A stretch of DNA of 64,000 nucleotides, taken from assembly GCA_032622095.1 (NCBI GenBank), contig CP136066.1, positions 129,051,917 through 129,115,916 of the forward strand, in the 5' to 3' direction. How positions within the stretch are numbered: position 1 is the first letter of the stretch; the number at the start of each line of letters is the position of its first letter. Position numbers and translations under genes: made by a program. The notes under the pieces were generated by a model. The model worked only from the letters and a program-made list of their open reading frames with translations, had not been told where the DNA came from and made no database searches. This DNA comes from Siphonodentalium dalli (Eukaryota > Mollusca > Scaphopoda > Gadilida > Siphonodentaliidae). This document shows, one piece after another, positions 35,401 to 45,979 of the stretch.

Positions 35401-37139
35401 GAATCCAGACCAGTTCGGTCTATGCTTCATTGCTCGATTTGAAAGCCAACAGCAATGCCATAGCAAATCAGTGTTCAAACCTGGAGGCAGTGTGTATGGG
35501 TTTTGTAACTCAAGCATGGGTCGGTACTTTATTGTGGATAATCCCAGATTTGTAGGTTTCAAATAGTGTATGATAGTTCTTCAACCACAACACGTTTTTG
35601 AGGAGTGATCACTTTTGATGTATGTGTGAGCAGGGTATCATCCTTCAGAGTTGATACTGCGATTATACCCATACCATGAAATTAACCTTTACCATCAATA
35701 GTAGCGATGTTGTGGTCGACGTTATCTGCTACCCACTGAGTAAAGGTACCTGGAAAATACTCAACTAGTGTACTCTCAATACTATCAACCTGGATCACTG
35801 ATTGCTTGTACCTGCTTACTTCGTCGTAAGTAATTGAAAACCCCAATTTAGACAGTTCATCAACAAGCCACATTGACCCGAACACGTGATCCATTTCAGC
35901 CCCAATACCAAAAAGTGTAGGGGTGATAACAGACCGGGACCTCGCAGATTGCACGATAATGTGACCAATGTTATTCTGTTTGATGCCAGATGGAACAAGT
36001 ATCTCCAGAAACATTTGTAAATGGCGAGGAATCCATTTATTTCTGTTGTCAATATTCCCTATCTCCTCGCTGGTTGGGTAGGTTTTCTTATCATATTTCA
36101 TTTCCTGCAACTTTGCCCTAATCATCTTCGCAGCGGTCACAACAATTCTGTCTGCTTCCTCCTCTATGTCATCTTTCTTATCCGCATACCACTTGTCATT
36201 TATCAAGTACATGGCCATATCTTTGAAGCAAATGACGTTGCTACGCCCTTCGACTTCAGCAAAAAATATATACTCCCCATACCGTTCTTCCAATTTCTGT
36301 TTAAGGCGTTTTATTGAATATGATTCTGACCCAATTGCTAGCTCTACCATTCGAGTATGTAACTCGGACAGAGTATACAGTTCTGTACCACCTCCAGACT
36401 CCAGCCATGCACACAACGAATCAAATGAGCGTTGCATTTTGACACTTGGTGTTCTGCCCTGTGGTTTTCTCTCAGATGGTTCCTCATTTATTTCTCCTAA
36501 GAACATGGAGAAACAAGATGCATGATATACGGCTTCTGCAGCAACGAGATCAATGCAACTTAGAATGCGTTTCGGAACCTTCAATGCCCACGAATCATCT
36601 CTTATTCGGCAATGTTCTAAAACTCTGTCTCTAATAGGGAGAGTTGTTACTGTTCGCACTTGCCTTCTACCGGGATGACGAGGATCTGATATGGCACCCT
36701 TTCCACATATGAAACAGTCTTCTTTGAAATTAAATGGGTCTTGTTTAGACCTCATTTTCTTAGAGAGCGGAACCGTATCCATACACTCAGGATTGACACT
36801 GAAGGTTCGTTTCCTATCAGTGAAATCACGCCTACAGTCTTTATGGACCAAGACCTTACCAATGGGTGTGGTTATTAATTGCCCCTTCAAATATTCAGAT
36901 AAGTGGTGATATCCTCGCTTATCAGAGAAATCAGTCAAAGTCTCCAATCCTTTTGTCATAAATTGTACCAATGGCTTGTCCTTAGTGTCCAGATTACATT
37001 GACACATGCTATGAAATGATAAGACGCACATGTCCTCTTGAAAGTTTCTGGCCCCTACATGCGGGGTTGGTTCTGCCATCGCCGAACACGTACCAGACCA
37101 AACCAATGCGACTATAGTATGAGAATTTAAAAAACTCAA
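32490..37139 (-). pseudogene. Decayed FEN1/XPG-like nuclease plus CXC-domain protein (candidate transposase)
   Basis: Intronless, 4.65 kb. The N-terminal 485-codon segment (37139-35685) has Cys/His pairs that look zinc-binding (HKDCRRDF, CFICGKG, YHASC) and ends VADNVDHNIATIDGKG. The middle (35684-34030) contains LVIEQVLMRS and GGLTRGRGITE. A PIN/FEN1-like part (about 34020-33060) has IDGGALLHR, IVFDGYGQGPSIKD, VADDTDVLVLLL and GGCDTTSAIFGQGKT, the last resembling the GCD..GIG-K motif of FEN1/XPG nucleases. Then come PQKLPPTERAAYFHSLR and a cysteine cluster, CNCK..CGTNQCSCRKNGLKC..CGDCRGE, like a CXC domain. It is broken by in-frame stops at 35682, 35032, 33505 and 33286 and by frameshifts near 35565, 34920, 34730, 34050, 33040 and 32780. 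I recall near-identical phrases in multicopy uncharacterised proteins of cnidarians, molluscs and arthropods. Confidence 0.8.
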
Positions 37140-37754
37140 CCAAGAACAATGCAGTTTCAGTGTACTATAAGCCTTCTGCGTATGTTGGCACCGTTAGGTT
37201 TCAACAGAAGGCGAAAAATAAGCACAATGTCACAAAAACCTATCAAAATAACTATATTAATAAATTATTTGTCACTACACGCTTGAAGAAACAATAGCTA
37301 TGTTCTATTTGATAGTTGTATTGCATCATTACATAAATCATTGAATTTATCACCTTGGACCATTAAAGAGCGTTCAACATGAATCATTTCCCGATATGGT
37401 TAAAATAAAGAGCGTTAGTTTACACGTAGGCCCATCACGTCGTCTTTCCACAGTGTATCTTACGTTCAAGCAAAAATGATAAATTCGATACTGACTCTTT
37501 TGTAGTTTAATGAAAGCTATTAAAGAGCGATTAATTAAACGGAATTTCATCATGATATAAGAAATACGTTTTACATTGTCCATATTTATGTAAATATATT
37601 ATCTGATGGCGTGGCAATTATATAATCGTTCATTATATATACATTTCTGTACTGAAAACAACTGTTATCTATATCACTTTGCGCATATACAGAGTCCCGT
37701 GGTCACAATTACCTTTATAAATTACGTCAGACCCATCCCCTATTCAGGGCGCTG
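37140..37754. other. 5' flank of the nuclease-CXC gene within the transposon
   Basis: AT-rich sequence between the gene start (minus strand) and the right terminal repeat. It would hold the promoter if any; no TATA box is positioned convincingly. Confidence 0.35.
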
Positions 37755-37930
37755 TAGAAAATTTTCCCCAATGCGGATTTTGGATATGTTATACACGAAT
37801 GTCTCCTCTTTCCAACGATACCAAATTTAGCTTGTTAAGAATTTTTTCCGGGTAGGTCCTATATTTCAGCTCCGACAGCCAGACTATTGCCACATTTTCG
37901 GGGGACACTGTGGTCTGCTGACCTTTTATT

Positions 37931-40822
37931 TTTTTATAATATCGCCACTGCTATATTTACTTTTCAGTTGAAGATCAATCCAGGTATAAATGCTGGACAT
38001 TAAAGTCCAAGAGAGCCAGCCAACTGTCTATGTAATTGATCGGAAACATGTTATCCATTGATAAACAATACAATGTCATGTTCATGACCAACATCGATCA
38101 TTAGGATATAAAAAATATTCGTAGTTCACAGAAGTGACATAGAATTTATGCAATCATATTTTTCAGCAATGTAAACTTGAAATAAAGCCATGGATTTCTT
38201 GTTATTATGTGGTGATACCGTTTTGTTTAATAATGGTTAATATTTTGGGATAGTTAGGAAAAATTATTGTGCTTTATATATCACTGCTTTTCTGTTGAGA
38301 GTTCTTTATTTACAAGCCTTAAATTTAGATTCCCCTAATTTTGGCACATTGGGATGGACCACAGACCCACCAGGCAGACCATGATTTGGCCCAATGGGAG
38401 AAAATTTTGATGTTTGACATCAAAAGAAGCAATTTCTTCACATCTGATGTTTCATTGTCTGCTAAACAAAAACATTTCAAATTATCTTTTTTACTTGGAT
38501 GACAAGTTTTTGAAGTTCAAACAGTGAAAATATTTTCAATGTTTTCTTGAAGAATTTTCACATACATGTAGGATATAGATCCCACAATTACTCTAAATAT
38601 AATATTGATTTAGCAGGTGCTAGTACATATACATGTAGATAAATCTAGTTCAGAGGCCGATTTAGACTTTAAATATGTTGGATATGCCTACTGAGTTAAC
38701 TGAAGAAAGATGACAGAAATTGTCAATATAATGACTCCCATTGTTGTTGTTAATTTGGGATTTTCTGATATAACACACGACCACAGGGGTTCACTTTGAT
38801 TATTTGGTTCATCAACACCCTTATCGACAATATAAAACAAAATATTTTTTTTTTAGCCCGTTCTTTTGTCAGTTTGGCAGAATTAATGCGTCTTTTGCAC
38901 CTCGAAGTGTAAATAGTTGCATCTTTATTATGTGATTGCCTGTTGTCCGTGGTCTACCTGTTGTACTCATTATTTTTCATTGAATGTAGTTTTGCAATGT
39001 TATGAGTTCAAGTAATTATGAAATAAAACATTCAAATTGGGAAAACCCCAATCTCTTAAAATAGATCATGAACAGTGTAAAACATGGACCCGAACACATG
39101 CAAAACAAATTTTCGGTGATTTTTTTAACCGAGCACCGATACATTTATCCAAGCTCTATTTAGCACCAAAAATCAAACTTTCATATGCTCATTTTTTGGG
39201 CACAATTTCATAATTTGGGCACACCGTTTACAGGCTCTAATTAGGGGGAATTTAAAGGCCTGTTATTTACTGAACTTGTTAGCATTGTTATGCTTCACCC
39301 ATTCACAGCTCTTTATACCAGTAGTGGCCTCTCTTGAAGTATACATAGGTATTATTTATTTCTAATGCTGCTCAATTAGAAATCCCATAGTACTTTTTCA
39401 TATGAGTTTACATAGAAATTCATAAAGACTAAATATATCATGTCTATATGGAGTGCTTAAAATAAAAAAAATAAAAACGTGCACAGCTGAATTGTTGACC
39501 AAATACTACTGTATGCATGAATTAATTATTTAAGGTGGATTGAATTGTGCATATCTTTATAAGTTTGCATGCTTTGGGCTAATGTCCTTTCCACCTTTAT
39601 TTTAGTTTCATGATCGACTGATTTGGGATGAGGTATAATTTGTATTTTATGTTTGTTCTATGTCTAGTTGTTACCCTCTGTGTATGATCACTCACTGGTC
39701 TTGGATTGATTGTTTCTTAGTTGGGACTTTCCTCATATATATATTTCAAGGTTCTCATCAGATTCCACAACATGAATGAAGCTTTACTGAATTGTCTTTT
39801 ATTTTAAATAATTCTTTCAGTCATATTTCTCATCACCTGTATTTATTACAAATTAATAGCTGATCTATTTAGCTTCAAGAATGGAGCTAAATAATACCGG
39901 TACATCCAAAAAGTCAAAAAATTTGGCTGTTGAAGCAGGTTGAAGGTAGAGATTAATAAACTTTTAATAGCAGAAATATAATTACAATCCATTCCAATTT
40001 ATAATAGAAGAAAGGGATGTCTGTCGTATAGCCGTTATATGACCACTCTTCCTGGAGCTTTCACTCACATTTGATTTATCAATAGAATGAAAACTTATTA
40101 TTTAATTACTACTTTTTATCTTAGCTTCTTTTCCTCAAATACATGCAAAATCGACTAGGCAGTTTCTGATTTTGTGTCCTCGATGGCAACAAGTCGTATC
40201 CTGAATGCATTTGAGCTGTTGAGAGACTCACTTCGTTTCTAGAACATTGATTTACATGGTCAGTCGGGATCATTTTTTACAGCATTGGACATGCACATAC
40301 ATATGTCATTTCAAATCAATTGATATATTTCCGGTGGTAATGGCGAAAAACAGTTGCATTCCATGAAAACAGCATTGTTTTGATGTATGCACAAATAGAC
40401 CTTTTTTGACACACTTAATTTTTGATGATGTACTACTTTGCAGTGATGCGTAATGTTGTCAAATGTTTGGTGTGCTACATATGAAAAACAACATAGTTCC
40501 CAGGTCAAAAAACTTTTTTTATCTTAAATTGAATTGTAACATAAATTGGTTATCAGCACCCTGCAGGTTCCCCAGATTGATATTCAAGTCTTGATACGTT
40601 CTCTAGGGTGCAATTTGATATATATGATGCAATTAACACTCTTACTGAGTCCGTGCCTCCACATCTCTTATATATGTAATATAGACCGTAGAACCATGGA
40701 ACTGTTTACCTGTATATAGTCACTATCATTAATGAGTATCACATGACATACACACTTATAACATCCGCAAAAGGGTGACAGTATTCAAATGTGTAACTAG
40801 TGTATTAAACTGTAATATACAT
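37931..40822. other. AT-rich intronic sequence
   Basis: About 2.9 kb in which I find no exon, no clear repeat unit and no inverted ends. It lies in the last ADAM10 intron. Confidence 0.45.
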
Positions 40823-41991
40823 CCAAGTCTTCTCGTACTAAAACCGGCTAAGATATTGGGATGGAGGTGCCGGTCTTTAGTCCAAGACCGCTTGTATACC
40901 AATCCTATGACACGACTTACGCCCACGATCTGTGGCGGGAATTTGTGGTGTATTTTACTCGATTTACCTAGCAAATCAATACATGATGCTATATACATCG
41001 GAAAGGCTTACATCTTATGGTCATAATGGTGTATAATAATCTAACTTTAATGTTAAATTACACATAGAATATTCCGGTTGATTGACACAAACATCGATTT
41101 GTTTCTCTGTTTGTTTACGTTTTAACCGAAAGCCGAAGTGGTCCGAATAAGTTCGGCATAATCCGCTGTTTGTTCTGGGAATTCTACTTTCCGTTTCTAT
41201 ATATAGCGCGCGTTTTCCGAACAAAAATGGCGAAAACCGATCGCCCGAAAGTCCAGTTTTCTATGTGCTTTCAGAACAATTCCCGCACTAAAAACTTAAT
41301 GACATAATGGAGGATCAGAACGGTAGTTTTGTTGACAATTTTCGCAAGCAACTTGTCAAAATTGGAGCAAATTAGAACTCTTGTGTCTGACTTGCCAAGT
41401 TGCCATGCGTGTGATGTGCATTTGGACATCTGTGTTGATAAAATAATCGGAGAACCGAATCACACAGTTTCGAAATATAGTTCTTCCGTTTTAGTGGGAC
41501 TTTTCAAACTTAAGGTTCATTTATTTAGTGTATTACATTTATATCTCCAATGTTTAATTAATCTATTTATTATTTTATTTATTGACACACATAATTACGA
41601 TTACAATGGAGAATTCATCGTAATTTGCGTTGTTGTCCAAAATCTACGGAATATTTTCAACGGAAAATGCCGAACACAGTTCGCGAGGTCAACCGAGTTC
41701 GCATACTTTTAAAAAATTGTAAACATTGAGGTAAATGTCTCTTTTCGCATTAAATTACCGTTTTAAATTCTCAACTGATGTGGGTTTCAGATAAAATAGC
41801 ATGTCTTCTGCGGAAAATATCCGTTTATTGTCGCAATTGTGATATTTTATTTCATATAATTGTGGTTTTATTTGAGCGGGTCACTAACGCTTAAGTCGTG
41901 TCATAAGAATGCATGGGCCTGGAACTCGGACTAAAGACCGGCACCTCCATCCCAATATCTTAGCCGGTTTTAGTACGAGAAGACTTGGACT
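40823..41991. mobile_element. 1.17-kb element with perfect 61-bp inverted ends
   Basis: 40823-40883 and 41931-41991 are perfect inverted copies over 61 bases (starting CCAAGTCTTCTCGTACTAAA). Similarity continues inward imperfectly to about 110 bp (TATGACACGACTTA on both sides). I see no clear target duplication, so exact ends are provisional. The interior includes TATATATAGCGCGCG at about 41198 followed by ATGGCGAAAACC 30 bases later, a promoter-like arrangement, but the frames are short. It may be a non-autonomous DNA transposon. Confidence 0.7.
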
Positions 41992-44331
41992 ACCAGACGC
42001 GGTGCCAGTGAGACCGGCAAACTTTAGCGCAATGCAGCAATTGCACCACCATTGTGCTCCATAAATTAAACATTTAGTTCTTTGTCCCCATAAATGGGAA
42101 AGGATGAACCAATTATTATATTCGATCCCGAATGTCGGCATCAAATCGATATCTTTGCAGGGCCCTAAGTTTTGCGAGGTCGGTTCACAGTCAGGTGGGC
42201 TTGGATGGCATTGCATGATAACTAGAATAAATTCTAACTGGTTTCATTGATATACGGAAGATGAGAATTGCTCAGCAATATCTTGATCGAGTTTGAAAAC
42301 TGGCCATGTCTTTGTATTGTGGGCAGAGTCACTGCCAGTGTTCACGCTGGCCCTAAATTTTTTTGATCATTTCTGTATTTGTTTGCTCATTTTTCAGAAA
42401 CTTTTGACCACATTGAAAAACCAAATATGGGGAATTATCAAGAAAACCGAAACTAAACCAGAAATTTATATCACATGCACAAAAATAACTGATACATTTA
42501 GAGTTGGACAATGGAAATGTACATGGATTGGAACTGTAAAAACTGAAATAGGTCAACATAAAGGATCACTGTTTCTCCTACATTGTCTTAGTTTGAATTA
42601 GCGGCTAATCGTTGTCATAAATAAGTAATTAGTGACTTTTGATAAAGTGTTATCCATACACTGCTGATTATAACTGTTAATTAATTAAGAATTTCATAGA
42701 GGTCTTTATATGGTAAACACAGAGGCAATAATATTTTATTTGGTCAATTTGAAGAAAACAAAAATTGCCCACCGGAAGCATGAACCGTGGTTACAGCCCC
42801 TAATAGTTCATTTTGATCTTGTAGGCGCGATGAATAAATATCAACTGATCTGTTGATATTTGCTATATGAGACTTGCTCAACAATATCTTGATCAAGTTC
42901 AAAAGCTGGCTCTGCCCTATTAAATATGTTCATTTTCATGAATTTGGATCACGTTAGCGCGATAACTTGAACAAATGTCAACTTATTTATTTTGTTGATA
43001 TTCAATATTTGAGGCTTGCTCAACAAGGGTATGTCAGACTTCCTCAACAGTGTTGTGTATTGATAGCCAGTTATGATGAATGCATTTTAAATCCAAGCAC
43101 ATGTTTCGCGTAGCTACCGCAACTCGACCCCTCATCTCTGATGGAATTCTTGTTCATGTAGACTTTTCCTGTTAGAGTAGAACATTCATATTTCATACCG
43201 AGACATGTTTGTGCTTGCTCTTATAATAATGCATATTGAGACACTTCTTTTGCAGCAAAATCCTCCTTTTGTTAGCCTTTTAAACTACGTTGTTTTCAGT
43301 TAATACGTCTAAATTTTATTGTTCATAGGAGAAGCTCTTTTGATTTTACAGTTGTTGCTGAGCTAAATATCAAATTGTATTTTATGTTATCCACTCTTCC
43401 ATGTGTTTACTGTTAATAGCTTTTTTCTGAACAGTATTCAGTTATTATACTGTTTTATAGAGAAGATTATTAGCTCACCTCAGAACAAGTCCATGGTGGA
43501 GCTTTTGGCATCATGCTCGTCCGTCGTCTGTCCATCTACCAGTGGGGGGGGGGGGTGTAAACTGGTTTTGCCTAGTATATATCCCCCACCCCACCTAAAT
43601 ATTTCTTACCTTAACACATAGTGGCCAGATACTCTCATTTTATTATTCAGTATGACAGAAAAACTATTATTGGTGTTTAAAAATCAATGTTGTTGACATT
43701 CTGCTCATAGAGTTATCTCCCCCAAGACTTTCATTTTGTCCCCCCCCCCCCCCAACAACTTAATGTTTTGGTGATAATTCAAATACAATTCATTATTAAA
43801 TTATAAATTGTGAACAAGGCAAGACAAACTTCCATTTATAGCGTAAGATGTGTTACGGGTTCCACCTTATAACAGCATGAATGTTAGTTGATCAGCAGCA
43901 TACAGATCTGTGGTCACATGATCTCGATGAACCTTGAATCATTGATTGAGATTTTGTACCTATAAATTCAAGATTTAGTACCTCCATTTTGTGATATCGC
44001 CAACATTGTAAATGTCATTTCCGTCTCTTTCCTCGGTGAAATCGAGATCTTCATATTTTGTAAGCAAAAAACAAATAGCACATCTTCCTCATATAGAATA
44101 TCATTCAATTCTTATTTTTTGAAAAGAACATTTTGAACAAAAAATGTTTTATTTCGAAAATTTCGAAAGTGGCTGAAATGGTGTTAGACATAGATTTGAC
44201 ATAGACTAAATGTTCAGATCGCATGATCAATTAGCTATGCAATGACGTGAAGTCTTGAACCAACTGAATGGTCCTCACAGCTCCTAAATGTTCTCAAAAT
44301 GACACACCTTGGTGGTTTTTATTGCTAATCC
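41992..44331. other. Intronic sequence with dispersed TTGATATT/GCTCAACAATATC phrases
   Basis: No gene seen. Phrases such as ATAACTTGAACAAATGTCAA and TTGCTCAACAATATCTTGAT recur near 42270, 42860, 42960 and again near 45860, suggesting another eroded repeat family. An 11-base G run at about 43543 and a 14-base C run at about 43740 are present. A head-like GCTCACCTCAG..GTCCGTCGTCTGTCC lies near 43471. Confidence 0.4.
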
Positions 44332-44600
44332 TTAACCCTTTCATGACGGGAGCTGTGCTCCTGCAGCCTTAAAGACCCTGTGTCATGCATCCTCTTTATC
44401 TATGTGAGTCACCCATATTTAAAAGGAGCCTTACATATATGAGAGAATGCACTGGCTTACAATGCCAAAGTAAATATTGTATTCTCTTATATATGGGAGG
44501 CTCCACATGGGAGACACACATATATAAGAGAATGCATCAATTGGCATAGGGTTTTCACAAAATTTCAGGAAGCTCCAGTTATGGAAATGTTAAAGGATTA
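44332..44600. mobile_element. piggyBac-type MITE, diverged copy
   Basis: The left end is TTAACCCTTTCATGACGGGAG (first 20 bases diagnostic). The right end is an eroded inverted form (CAGTTATGGAAATGTTAAAGG). Internal inverted phrases are ATTCTCTTATATATG and ATATATAAGAGAAT. It matches the cleaner copy at 51141-51413. CCCTTT ends flanked by TTAA fit piggyBac. Confidence 0.6.
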
Positions 44601-45642
44601 CACTGGTGTAGTTTTTCTCAGTGATTATCGATGCCCACTAATCCACTGGGCACATTGCCGAGAAGATTTTTGATAGACCTCCCGTAACTGAAGTTATGCC
44701 GATTCATGCGATTGAATATTCCATCATGGATTATGCAGTCTGGATCGTTAATGATGTCACAAGAGGGACCAGGTATTGGCTTTTATCTACTGGTGGTAAT
44801 CAATAACAGAAAAAGCTGGACCCTCGGTTCTGGAAATTTGTACATATGGGTAATTTGACCCGTGGAATCTTATTAAATAGGTGCTGTTAACATCAGATGT
44901 CTTAAAAGGGCACTAATAATTAATTTAATGAAAAAATTAATTACATACCCAAAATTGTTGCAATGTGGTCAGTGAAAATTGTAACACGTGGATAAATTGA
45001 CCCATAGAGTGTAATGAGATAGATGCTGTTGACATCAGATGACTTATCTATGGGAAAATATGAGAAATAAAGAGTGTTCCTTGCATATGAAAATTGGTAC
45101 ACATTTTAATGCTGTTATATATTTATAAAATATCACAGTTGATTTAATAATCTGATATACAATTCTTAAAACATCTTCTTTAACACATTTAGCTTACATT
45201 TTGTATGGAGGGTCCTTCGTGGACTTGGATTCAGATTTGTTCAAATATGGTCACCAGGTCAAATAGGGATTAGACCAGGGATATAACTCTTCCCCCATGG
45301 TAATTCTTAAAACGTATTCTACTCAAGAGTCATTAGGCCTATTTAGCCTATATAGAGTATGGATGGTCCTCATGTGGCTGGGTTACATTTTTAAAATAGT
45401 TCAGATTGGCATTTGGTGTGTAAGGTCCATTGAGAGTTTGGATTCAAATATGTTTGAATGGGATCAGCCATTAAAAAAGGGGGAATGTCAGGTTGGAACT
45501 TTGCAACAGTTGGGAATGCTTGAGATATCAGTTGTAAAATTCCAACATGAGCAAAGGAATTTTTACGAACTTGGGAGTGTGTTTGCTTAAGTTACGAGGC
45601 GACAGACAGGCTATGGACTATATGGGATGGGAGGTATCAGGG

Positions 45643-45838
45643 GCGTGCAGTTGAAAATTTCAATGTGGACACCCCACTGCTTAATGGAGACCCTCTAGCT
45701 ATTTTCTTTCTTGTTTAGAACTACTTGTTTTTATGTGATTTTGACAAGTACTAACTCTTTATGGTCTTCAGAGTCTCAGTCTTCTCAGTATTTATAGTCT
45801 GGTGAGAGACCCACAGTCATTGACTGTCTTGTTTAGCA
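45643..45838 (+). repeat. About 200-bp dispersed repeat, copy 2
   Basis: Same family and strand as 19496-19712 and 59889-60080. It contains GTGCAGTTGAAAATTTCAAT, GATTTTGACAAGTACTAACT and CCCACAGTCATTGACTGTCT. Confidence 0.75.
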
Positions 45839-45979
45839 ATTTTATGACCGTTTTATAGGGCAATAACTTGAACAAATGTCAACCGATTCCATTGATATTG
45901 GGTATATTCACAACATTATCTTGATTGAGTTTGTTTGTCCAATCTTTGTTTAACCTTAGATTGAAGTTATGGTTCATTA

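Larger units (their letters stand above)
30415..37886. mobile_element. 7.5-kb TIR DNA transposon with TTG duplication, carrying a nuclease-CXC gene (Academ-like)
   Basis: Perfect 12-base ends TAGTCTGGCTGT (30415-30426) and ACAGCCAGACTA (37875-37886) extend imperfectly for about 120 bp (shared CCCGGAAAAAATT, AATTTGGT and ACATATCCAAAATCCGC). TTG is duplicated at 30412-30414 and 37887-37889, and deletion of the element restores the family F sequence. It carries the decayed minus-strand gene at 32490-37139. TIRs, a 3-bp duplication and an XPG/FEN1-like nuclease best fit the Academ superfamily as I remember it; the superfamily call is inference. A (CCGT)n element sits inside near the left end. Confidence 0.65.
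28046..37928 (+). mobile_element. Hairpin-ended repeat element, family F, copy F2 (split by two insertions)
   Basis: The head hairpin GTCCCCCG..CGGGGAC is at 28046-28075, with (CCGT)n at about 28090-28122. The tail is CGGGGGAC (37899-37906), hairpin GGTCTGCTGACC (37912-37923) and TTTTATT. Between them are a family E element (28306-30002) and a TIR element (30415-37886). Joining 30412 to 37890 restores CGACTTG|CCAC..CGGGGGACAC, which is exactly the order in intact F1 (18941-18963). The remaining body has units with GTGTAATCAACTCCTCCTAC and TATTGAAGATGTGCAACATG. Confidence 0.65.

Noticed and set aside
41329-41712. 127-codon frame inside the 40823-41991 inverted repeat
   Set aside because: The N-terminal half is mildly coding-like but the second half is AT-rich low-complexity. 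Kept only as part of a finding, not called as a gene.
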